Source: Micromonospora halophytica (GTDB lineage Bacteria > Actinomycetota > Actinomycetes > Mycobacteriales > Micromonosporaceae). From it: DNA of 64,000 nucleotides. Positions 57,760-64,000 of the stretch are shown piece by piece. The stretch's first letter is position 1, and each line of letters opens with the position of its first letter. The notes below the pieces were generated by a model, which saw only the letters and a program-made list of their open reading frames with translations, ran no database searches and was not told where the DNA came from. A program made the translations under genes and the position numbers. Location of the stretch: contig NZ_FMDN01000009.1 in the NCBI RefSeq assembly GCF_900090245.1, positions 1 through 64,000 on the forward strand, in the 5' to 3' direction.

Positions 57760-58524
57760 GTGCCGGATCATGCCGAACCGCCCCGAACCCCGAGCGGCGC
57801 CGACGACGACGTCCGCCCGAGCCCGCCCCGCCGCCCCGTCGAGGCGGTGCTGTTCGACTTCCACGGGACCCTGGCCCAGGTGGAGGAGCCGCACGAGTGG
57901 GTGCGGCACGCCGCCGCGGCGTGCGGGGTGACGCTGGAGCGGATGCGGGCCACCGCGCTCGCCGACCGGCTGGTCACCGCGGGCCGGGCCGGCGGGCCGC
58001 TGCCGGCGCGGGTGCCGCCCCGGCTGGCCGAGCTCTGGGCCGACCGGGACCTGTACGAGCACGCGCACCGTGGGGCGTACACGGGGCTGGCCGAGACGGT
58101 GGACACCGGGATCGAGGGCCTCGCCGACGCGCTCTACGACCGGCTGCTCGTCCCGGACGGCTGGGTGGTGTACCCGGGGGTGGCGGCGACGCTGCGGGCG
58201 CTGCGCGAGGGCGGGGTGAAGGTGGCGGTGGTGAGCAACATCGGCTTCGACATCCGGCCCCTGCTGGCCGCCTGGGGCCTCGACGGCCTGGTCGACGCGT
58301 ACGCGCTGTCGTACGAGGTGGGGCGCTGCAAGCCGGATCCGGGGATCTTCCTGCGGGCCTGCGGGATGCTCGGCGTCGACCCGGAGCGGGCGTTGATGGT
58401 GGGCGACACGCCGGCCGACGCGGGCGCGGTGAACGCCGGCTGCGCGGTGCTGGTGCTGCCCTGCGCCGAGCCGGGGCGGGACAACGGCCTCGGCGCGGTG
58501 CTCGACCTGGCACTGCCCCGCTGA
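57760..58524 (+). CDS. HAD-superfamily hydrolase with His in motif I
   Basis: About 254 residues from GTG 57760, with GGTAGG 9 nt upstream; GTG 57751 is also in frame. Motif I reads VLFDFHGTLAQV, so the nucleophile Asp is kept but the usual +2 Asp acid/base is replaced by His. Motif II is VAVVSNIGFDIRPL, motif III GRCKPDPGIF, and motif IV MVGDTPADAGAVNAG. The cap helices resemble the phosphoglycolate-phosphatase or haloacid-dehalogenase branch. The His substitution may reduce classic phosphatase activity. It is divergent from helY. The first about 25 residues are an unstructured Pro-rich leader. Confidence 0.88.
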   Translation: MPDHAEPPRTPSGADDDVRPSPPRRPVEAVLFDFHGTLAQVEEPHEWVRHAAAACGVTLERMRATALADRLVTAGRAGGPLPARVPPRLAELWADRDLYEHAHRGAYTGLAETVDTGIEGLADALYDRLLVPDGWVVYPGVAATLRALREGGVKVAVVSNIGFDIRPLLAAWGLDGLVDAYALSYEVGRCKPDPGIFLRACGMLGVDPERALMVGDTPADAGAVNAGCAVLVLPCAEPGRDNGLGAVLDLALPR

Positions 58525-58538
58525 CCAGCGAGTAGCAC

Positions 58539-58569
58539 CGCTAGCGCGATCTTGATACCCGCGCTGGCG
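58539..58569. promoter_or_regulatory. Inverted repeat upstream of the second TetR gene
   Basis: CGCTAGCGCG and CGCGCTGGCG pair at 9 of 10 positions around an 11-nt AT-rich spacer (ATCTTGATACC), 36 nt before the tetR start. It is a plausible autoregulatory operator. Confidence 0.5.
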
Positions 58570-58604
58570 CACGCCGCTAACACCGGAAGGTTATCGTCGC
58601 TGTC

Positions 58605-59315
58605 GTGACCGAGACGTCCGCCCGGGACCGGATCGTGCGGGCCGCCGCCGCGCTGCTCGCCGAGGGCGGTCGGGAGGCCGTCTCCACCCGCGCGGTCAGC
58701 CGGGCCGCCGGGGTCCAGGCCCCCACCATCTACCGCCAGTTCGGCGACATGCGCGGGCTGCTCGACGCGGCGGCCAGCTACGGCTTCGCGGCGTACCTGC
58801 ACGCCCAGGCGGCCCGGGAACCCGCCGACGACCCGGTGGACGACCTGCGCCGCGGCTGGGACATGCACGTCGGGTTCGGCGTCGCCAACCCCGCCTTCCA
58901 CACCCTCATGTACGGCGACCCCCGCCCCGGCGTCCGCCCCACCGCCGCCCGGGTGGCCGCCGACATCTTCCGGCAGCTCGTCGTCCGGGTCGCCGAGGCC
59001 GGACGACTGCGCGTCGACGTCGAGCGGGCGGCGGAGATGGCGCACGCGGCGAGCTGCGGGGTGACCCTGACCCTGATCCAGGGCGGCGACCCGGCGCTGT
59101 CCGACGTCACCCGGGAGGCGGTCGTCGCGGCCGTCTGCGCCGACAGTCCGGCCGCCCGCGCCCTGCGCCCACCGGACCGGCCGGTCCGGCACGCGGTCGC
59201 GCTGCGGGCCGCGCTGCCGCGTTTGACGGGCGACCTCACCGACGCCGAGCGGGCGCTGCTCGCCGAGTGGCTGGACCGGATCGCCGGCGCACACCGCCGC
59301 CCGACGTCCACCTGA
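58605..59315 (+). CDS. TetR-family transcriptional regulator
   Basis: A 236-residue regulator from GTG 58605. The helix-turn-helix is ARDRIVRAAAALLAEGGREAVSTRAVSRAAGVQAPTIYRQFGDMRGLLDAAASYGFAAYL. The C-terminal domain (WDMHVGFGVANPAFHTLMYGDPRPG, AEMAHAASCGVTLTLIQGG) fits the TetR_C_33-like group. It lies upstream of an EamA-type exporter on the same strand, so the exporter is a likely target. Two inverted repeats, one in front of this gene and one in front of the exporter, are candidate operators. The ligand is unknown. Confidence 0.91.
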   Translation: MTETSARDRIVRAAAALLAEGGREAVSTRAVSRAAGVQAPTIYRQFGDMRGLLDAAASYGFAAYLHAQAAREPADDPVDDLRRGWDMHVGFGVANPAFHTLMYGDPRPGVRPTAARVAADIFRQLVVRVAEAGRLRVDVERAAEMAHAASCGVTLTLIQGGDPALSDVTREAVVAAVCADSPAARALRPPDRPVRHAVALRAALPRLTGDLTDAERALLAEWLDRIAGAHRRPTST

Positions 59316-59350
59316 GCGGCGGCAGGGCCCGACGGTCATGAGCACCGGTG

Positions 59351-59381
59351 GACCTGCGTGTCCGTGCTCCGCCCGCAGGTC
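59351..59381. promoter_or_regulatory. Inverted repeat upstream of the EamA exporter
   Basis: GACCTGCG and CGCAGGTC are perfect 8-bp complementary arms 15 nt apart, ending 14 nt before the exporter start. It could be an operator or a leader hairpin. Confidence 0.4.
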
Positions 59382-59395
59382 ATAGCGTCACCGTC

Positions 59396-60391
59396 ATGAC
59401 CGAGACCCTGCCGCCCACCGTCCCGAGCACCGCCGGCCGGTCGGCACGCCCCGGCTCCGGGCGGGCCACCGCGGTCGGGCTGGTGCTCGGCGGGGCGCTG
59501 TCGGTGCAGTTCGGCTCGGCCGTCGCCGCGCTGCTCTTCCCGCGCGCCGGGGTCGCCGGCACGGTGACGCTGCGGCTGGCCATCGGCGCGCTGCTGATGC
59601 TGCTGGCGTGCCGGCCCCGGCTGCGGGGGCACGACAAGGCCGCCTGGGCCTCGGTGGTGGCGTTCGGACTGGCCCTCGCCGGCATGAACTCGATCTTCTA
59701 CCAGGCCATCGAACGGATCCCGCTCGGCCCGGCGGTCACCCTGGAGGTGCTCGGCCCGCTGACGCTGTCCGTGCTCACCGCGCGCCGGCTGGCCGCCTGG
59801 TGCTGGGCCGGCCTCGCGCTGGCCGGGGTGGCCCTGCTCGGCCAGGGCGGCTTCGACCGGCTCGACCCGCTCGGCGCCGGGCTCGCCCTGGTGGCCGGGG
59901 CGATGTGGGCGGCGTACATCGTCTGCTCGGCCCGGGTCGGCGGCCGGTTCCCGAACGCGGACGGGCTGGCCCTCGCCCTGACCGTGGCCGCGCTGATCAC
60001 CCTGCCGGTCGGGCTGGCCGACGCCGGCGGCCGACTGTGGCATCCCGCCGTGCTCGGCCTCGGTGCGGGGCTGGCCCTGCTCGCCTCGGTGCTGCCGTAC
60101 ACGCTGGAGCTGCTGGCGCTGCGCAGGCTGCCCACCGCCACCTTCGCCGTGCTGATGAGCCTGGGCCCGGCGATCGCCGCCCTCGCCGGCTGGCTCGTGC
60201 TCGGCCAGGAGCTGCACGCGGTGGAGCTGCTCGCCATCGGCCTCGTCGTCGCCGCCAGCGTCGGCGCGGTCCGGGCCGCCGCGCCGCGCAGCACCGGCCG
60301 TGACCGGGCGGCCGACCCTGACGGGCCGGTCGCGGCAGGCCCGGACGGACAGCTCAGCCCAGCAGCCGCACCGCCCGCGGCACGGCGGTGA
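59396..60391 (+). CDS. EamA/RhtA-type metabolite exporter
   Basis: A 331-residue carrier of the drug/metabolite transporter superfamily from ATG 59396. Ten hydrophobic segments form two EamA repeats. GAVALLFPRAGVAGTVTLRLAIGALLMLL-type and FYQAIERIPLGPAVTLEVLGPLTLSVL segments are characteristic of RhtA (threonine/homoserine exporter). The second repeat has YTLELLALRRLPTATFAVLMSLGPAIAALAGWLVLGQ. The C-terminal about 35 residues are a polar Ala/Pro-rich tail that overlaps the convergent kinase gene by 38 nt. Amino-acid or amine export is likely, probably under the upstream TetR. Confidence 0.9.
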   Translation: MTETLPPTVPSTAGRSARPGSGRATAVGLVLGGALSVQFGSAVAALLFPRAGVAGTVTLRLAIGALLMLLACRPRLRGHDKAAWASVVAFGLALAGMNSIFYQAIERIPLGPAVTLEVLGPLTLSVLTARRLAAWCWAGLALAGVALLGQGGFDRLDPLGAGLALVAGAMWAAYIVCSARVGGRFPNADGLALALTVAALITLPVGLADAGGRLWHPAVLGLGAGLALLASVLPYTLELLALRRLPTATFAVLMSLGPAIAALAGWLVLGQELHAVELLAIGLVVAASVGAVRAAAPRSTGRDRAADPDGPVAAGPDGQLSPAAAPPAARR

Positions 60392-61271
60392 TCCGCACCG
60401 GCAGATCCAGCGCCCGCTCCCCGTCGGCATAGGTGGTGATGCCCTCGGCGGCCAGTTCCACCGTCCGTGCCCGGAAGCTGCGCACCAGCGGATGCCGCAC
60501 GTGGGTGCCCTGGTAGATGCGCGGCTTGACCCGCATCAGGGTGCGCCGGTCGAACCGGCCACCGACCACCACGTCCAGCAGCCCGTCGTGCGGGTCCGCG
60601 TCGGGGCAGATCCGCATCCCACCGCCGTAGCTGGCACAGTTGCCCACCGCCACCAGCACCGCGTCGAGGGTGTGCTCCTGCCCGTCGAGGCGCAGCGTGT
60701 ACCGGCGCGGCCGCAGCCGGGCCAGCTCGACCAGGATCGCCAGGTCGTACCGGCGGGGGCCGCGCGGCCAGCGCATCCGGTTGGCCCGCTCGTTGACGAT
60801 CGCGTCGAAGCCGGCCGCGAGCACCGCCCCGTACCAGCGGTCGACGCCGCCCGGGCCGGTCATCCGGGCCAGGTCGACCGGGTGGCTGCGCCCGTCGCGC
60901 AACGCTGCGGCGATCACCGCGGCGGCAGCGAGCGGGTCGGCCGGGAAGCCGGTGTCGCCGGCGAAGTCGTTACCGGTGCCCACCGGCACCGGGCCGAACG
61001 GCACCGTCGTACCGGCGACCGCCTGCAACGCCCGGTGCACCGTGCCGTCACCGCCGACGGCGACCAGCGCGGTGGCCCCGGCGGCGACCGCGGCGTGGCA
61101 CGCCGCCTCCGCCTCGTCGGGGGTGCCCGCCGACAGCAGCCGCACCGGCCGGCCGGCCTCACCGAGGCGCTCCAGCAGCCGGGGCAGCAGGTTACGATGC
61201 CGGCCCCGGCCGGCGGTGGGGTTGGCGAGCACGGCGACAGGGCCGGTCGGACGGTGATCGTCTGCGGTCAC
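60354..61271 (-). CDS. Diacylglycerol/lipid kinase (DagK type)
   Basis: About 305 residues from GTG 61271 (VTADDHRPTGPVAVLANPTAGRGRH); GTG 61278 to 61280 is an alternative. The kinase motifs are VAVGGDGTVHRALQAV and FGPVPVGTGNDFAGDTGF. The C-terminal beta sandwich has VAVGNCASYGGGMRICPDADPHDGLLDVVV and FRARTVELAAEGITTYADGERAL. This matches DgkB and related lipid kinases, which phosphorylate diacylglycerol or similar lipids. The 3' end overlaps the EamA gene by 38 nt in convergent orientation. Confidence 0.92.
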   Translation of the reverse strand: MTADDHRPTGPVAVLANPTAGRGRHRNLLPRLLERLGEAGRPVRLLSAGTPDEAEAACHAAVAAGATALVAVGGDGTVHRALQAVAGTTVPFGPVPVGTGNDFAGDTGFPADPLAAAAVIAAALRDGRSHPVDLARMTGPGGVDRWYGAVLAAGFDAIVNERANRMRWPRGPRRYDLAILVELARLRPRRYTLRLDGQEHTLDAVLVAVGNCASYGGGMRICPDADPHDGLLDVVVGGRFDRRTLMRVKPRIYQGTHVRHPLVRSFRARTVELAAEGITTYADGERALDLPVRITAVPRAVRLLG

Positions 61272-61632
61272 GGCGAGCACCGTACGGTACGGCCGGCGTC
61301 GCCACCACCGGCCACGACGGTCAACAGCCGACGCGGACCGACGCGGGCGCGCCCGCCCGGTCCGCGACGCGCGCTGCGCACGTGGGAAGAGGCGAGCGCC
61401 CCGGCGCGACCGGCATCATCAGGGGCAACCCCTCGCCCGGTCACGGCCCGACACCGGGGCCGGGCGGGGTCACCACGACGGCGGGCCCGACGACGGCGCG
61501 TGACGGGTGGCCGGTCGCGTGCCCGCCGCCGGCCGGACTACCGGCGCCGTCCGCCACAGGAAGAGGCGACGATGGCACTTCGACAGGCCCCCAACCGCTG
61601 CTCGACAAGGCCGCGCCCCCGACCAGGGGAAG
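61272..61632. other. Intergenic region upstream of the kynureninase remnant
   Basis: About 360 nt with no supported gene. A good ribosome site (GGAAGAGG) and an ATG at 61572 open a short frame that soon becomes random-looking. This may be the original translation start of the now-decayed kynureninase gene, with its N-terminal third deleted. Confidence 0.45.
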
Positions 61633-62521
61633 GAGGACTTCCCCACCGACCGGTACGTCCTGCAGGGGCTCGCCGAGGCGCGCGGGCTGACCCTGCGGAT
61701 GCTCCCGTCGGACCTCGACGAAGGGCTGGACCTGCGGACGCTGCGGGCGGCGCTGGACGAGGACGTCGCCCTGGTGGTGCTCTCCACGGTGTCCTACCGG
61801 TGCGGCGCGCTGCTGGACATGGCCGAGGTCAACGCCGCCGCCCGGCAGGTCGGGGCGACGGTGCTGTGGGACCTGTCGCACGCGGTCGGGGCGGTCCCGG
61901 TCGAACTGGCCGCCACCGGGGCGGACCTCGCGGTCGGCTGCACGTACAAGTACCTCAACGGCGGCCCCGGCGCGCCCGCCTTCCTCTACGTGCGGCAGGA
62001 GGTGCAGTCGCGGCTCCGGCAGCCGATCCAGGGCTGGTTCGGCCAGCGCGACCAGTTCCTCATGGGCCCCCGGTACGACCCGGTGCCGGACCTGGACCGG
62101 TTCCAGGTGGGCACCCCGCCGATCCTGGCCATGGCGACCCTGGACCCCCGGCGCTGGACGTGCTCGCCGAGGCCGGCATCGACCGGGTACGCGAGAAGGG
62201 CCGTCGCCTCGGCGAGCTGATCGTCGCGCTCGCCGACGCCTGGCTCACCCCGTACGGCTTCACCGTCGCCACCCCGCGCGACCCGGCGCGGCGGGGCAGT
62301 CACGTCTCGCTGCACCACCCCGAGGCGCTGCGGATCTCCCGGGCGCTGGCCGAGCAGGGCCGGGTCGTCGGCGATCACCGTGCCCCGGACCGGCTGCGGC
62401 TCGGGCCGGCGCCGCTCTACACCCGGTACGTCGACGTTGGGACGCGATGGACCGGCTGCGGGACATCGCCGAGCGGGGGTCGTGGCGGCGGATGCCGGGC
62501 GAGGCGTCCCGGGTCACCTGA
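61633..62521 (+). pseudogene. kynU: Kynureninase pseudogene (5' deletion and two frameshifts)
   Basis: Kynureninase homology begins abruptly at KEDFPTDRYVLQGLAEARG, runs through VVLSTVSYRCGALLDMAEV, DLSHAVGAVPVELAATGADLAVGCTYKYLNGGPGAPAF (including the PLP lysine in T-Y-K-Y) and GWFGQRDQFLMGPRYDPVPD. After GTPPILAMATL it shifts frame near 62145 (C5 run), continuing VLAEAGIDRVREKGRRL and PRRGSHVSLHHPEALRISRALAEQG-like sequence. It shifts again near 62436, after YTRYVDV, and ends DRLRDIAERGSWRRMPGEASRVT at 62521. The first about 130 residues of a normal enzyme are missing. Kynureninase cleaves kynurenine to anthranilate in tryptophan breakdown; this copy should be inactive. Confidence 0.8.
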
Positions 62522-62731
62522 GCCGGGCCCGCCCGGCTGCGACGGGGTGTGGCGGGGCCGGATTCCCGTGGCTCCGACCGGCCTCAGGTGCCGGCGGGTG
62601 GTGGATGAGCCCGGCCACCACCCGCGGACCCGGATACCGTCGCGCGGGGCCGGCCCGTGTCCGGTAGGGGCGCGGGGAGGCGGCCGGGCAGCTGATTCCG
62701 GCCCACTGGACAGCCGTGTCACCATGACGGT

Positions 62732-63085
62732 GTGAACTCGAGCCGTCACGTGGTGCTGCTGGCCACCGGAGCACTGGTGGCCCTGTTGGCGGCCACCTTC
62801 GTCGTCCTGCGTGGGGACTCGGCCGACAAGGTCGCCACGGCAGTGTCCGCGCTGGCGGGGGTGGCTGGCGTCGGGGTCGCCGTGTGGGCCGCGCTCTCGG
62901 CCGTTCGGGCGGGCAGCCGGGCGCGCGTCACCGGACGGGCCACGGCTTCGGGCGCTGGATACGCCAACACGGGGATCGACGCGCCGGCCGGCGACGCCAC
63001 CCCGATGGAGGTCTCGCGCACCGGAGATGCTGTTGCCGGCGACGACGGACAGGCGATCAGCGGGATCCGCCGCCGCGACCGATGA
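62732..63085 (+). CDS. Small two-helix membrane protein, probable partner of the STAND NTPase
   Basis: A 117-residue protein from GTG 62732. Two hydrophobic helices (VVLLATGALVALLAATFVVL, and ALAGVAGVGVAVWAALSAV) occupy residues 6-58. The tail is Gly/Ala/Asp-rich and beta-prone, with ASGAGYANTGIDAPAG and TGDAVAGDDGQAISGI. Its stop overlaps the NTPase start (ATGA), so the two are translationally coupled. The layout, a short membrane protein plus a motif-bearing tail followed by an NLR-like ATPase, parallels the effector/NACHT pair at the left edge. A pore-forming or signalling effector is possible, but this is inference. Confidence 0.6.
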   Translation: MNSSRHVVLLATGALVALLAATFVVLRGDSADKVATAVSALAGVAGVGVAVWAALSAVRAGSRARVTGRATASGAGYANTGIDAPAGDATPMEVSRTGDAVAGDDGQAISGIRRRDR

Positions 63086-64000
63086 GCCGGGACCGCTCCG
63101 ACCCTTCGACCCCGGCCGGGTACGTGGTCACGAACACCGGCGGCGCCTGGGCCGGCGCCCCGGGCAGCGTCGCCGTCTCCGGGTACGTTCAGGGCGATGT
63201 CATCGTCGGTCTGCCGCGTTACCGCTTGACCGCGCTAGCCAGTGGTCCACCGCGCCCGGCGGAGACCTTGCGCCTCGCGGAACTGCTCGACGCCCGGCAC
63301 CGCGTGGTTCCGTTCCTGGGCCGTGAGGACGAGCAGCGGTCGCTGCGGAGATGGCTGGGCTCCCCGTACATCCGAGGGGACCGGGAGGTACGGCTCATCC
63401 ACGCGCCGGGCGGCCAGGGCAAGACGCGCCTCGCCGACCAGTTCGCGGAAACGGCGCGGGAGGCCGGCTGGGAGGTGCTGCGCGCCCACCGCGATCCGGG
63501 GGCGTCGGATCCCGCACCCGCAGGCGATCCGCACCGGACAGACCATGGAATGCTGGTGCTGGTCGACTACGGCGACCGCTGGCCCGCCGGCGATCTGCGG
63601 GCGTTGTTCACCGATCCCCGGCTGCACCGCGGCGGCCCGGTCCGGGTGCTGGTGCTGGCCCGGTCTCTCGGGTACTGGTGGCAGACGCTGCGGCACTGGC
63701 TACGCACGCTCGGCATGTCCACGCAGGAGCGCGAGCTGCCGCCGTTGGCTCCCGACCGGGCCGATCGGGAGCGGCTCTTCCGTGCCGCCGCGACCCGCTT
63801 CGCAGCGCTCGTCCCGCACGTCCGCACCGACGCGGTGCGGGTGCCGGACCTGGCCGACCCGGCGTACGGTACAGCGCTGACCCTCCAACTGGCCGCGCTC
63901 GTCGCCGTGGCCGCAAGCCGCCATCCGGGCGCGCCGACGCCGTCCACGCTGGTGGACATGTACGGCTACCTACTCGACCGGGAGGTCGGGCACTGGCAGC
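63082..64000 (+). CDS. STAND-like P-loop NTPase, N-terminal part (runs off window)
   Basis: An open frame from ATG 63082 through the window end, 306 codons seen and no stop. Residues about 12-40 are Gly/Val/Asn-rich (GYVVTNTGGAWAGAPG, SVAVSGYVQGDVIVG), echoing the tail of the preceding small protein. Then come FLGREDEQRSLRRWLGS, the P-loop LIHAPGGQGKTRLADQF (GGQGKT at 110-115), Walker B GMLVLVDYGDRW (about 156-164), and VLVLARSLGYWWQTLRHWL. This is the layout of actinobacterial ATP-binding STAND proteins, often followed by TPR repeats. The sensor domain is outside the window. It may be a defence or signalling NLR. Confidence 0.75.
   Translation, partial: MSRDRSDPSTPAGYVVTNTGGAWAGAPGSVAVSGYVQGDVIVGLPRYRLTALASGPPRPAETLRLAELLDARHRVVPFLGREDEQRSLRRWLGSPYIRGDREVRLIHAPGGQGKTRLADQFAETAREAGWEVLRAHRDPGASDPAPAGDPHRTDHGMLVLVDYGDRWPAGDLRALFTDPRLHRGGPVRVLVLARSLGYWWQTLRHWLRTLGMSTQERELPPLAPDRADRERLFRAAATRFAALVPHVRTDAVRVPDLADPAYGTALTLQLAALVAVAASRHPGAPTPSTLVDMYGYLLDREVGHWQ

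Noticed and set aside
1..64000. CRISPR arrays, tRNA or rRNA genes
   Set aside because: No regularly spaced repeats, no cloverleaf-like segments and no rRNA-like conserved stretches were noticed in any intergenic region. A dedicated search (tRNAscan, Infernal) was not possible here.

Overview
The DNA is very GC-rich, uses many GTG starts and 4-nt gene overlaps, and carries RbpA, a polyprenol-phosphate mannose synthase next to Lnt, FxsA and a HelY-type helicase. Together these point to a high-GC actinobacterium, most likely a filamentous member of the Micromonosporaceae. That family placement is an inference. The window is chromosomal and mostly housekeeping or catabolic. An ISL3-type transposase end lies at the left edge, and an NLR-like (STAND) NTPase system lies near each edge.

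Left part (0-6 kb): the tail of an ISL3-family transposase next to what looks like an interrupted secreted-protein gene; a small helical effector-like protein followed by a membrane-anchored NACHT ATPase whose natural N-terminus lies in a different frame (possible -1 frameshift at a C7 run); a DUF1992 protein with an atypical tail; two GNAT acetyltransferases; and a LysE exporter.

6-22 kb is a compact glycan island: GH42 beta-galactosidase, GH31 alpha-xylosidase, a three-gene oligosaccharide ABC importer, a ROK (XylR-like) repressor, a GH3 beta-glycosidase, a LacI regulator and a GH95 alpha-fucosidase. The four activities match the linkages of fucogalactoxyloglucan oligosaccharides. Palindromic operators are visible at three promoters.

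22-36 kb: an SDR/flavin-monooxygenase operon, its TetR regulator and a GPH transporter share two matching 18-bp operators. Then come a zinc-ribbon/coiled-coil protein, a molybdopterin oxidoreductase, a POT peptide transporter, the conserved rbpA-fxsA-ppm-lnt block (rbpA with a SigR-type promoter), and a HxlR regulator divergent from a flavin-binding oxidoreductase and a hydrolase.

36.8-45.2 kb is a lysine-fermentation-type cluster. kdd, an amidohydrolase, kamD, kamE, kal and a MutL-like reactivase form one tightly packed leftward operon, divergent from kamA. No kce or CoA-transferase gene is in the window. An AT-rich inverted repeat sits in the shared promoter region.

45-62 kb holds scattered genes: CsbD, histidine phosphatase, Lrp/AsnC, DUF433, acyl-CoA dehydrogenase, DUF72, DUF4037, a 5'-3' exonuclease, a methyltransferase, HelY, HAD hydrolase, TetR/EamA, diacylglycerol kinase and a decayed kynureninase. 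From 62.7 kb a small membrane protein overlaps a second STAND-like NTPase that runs off the window.
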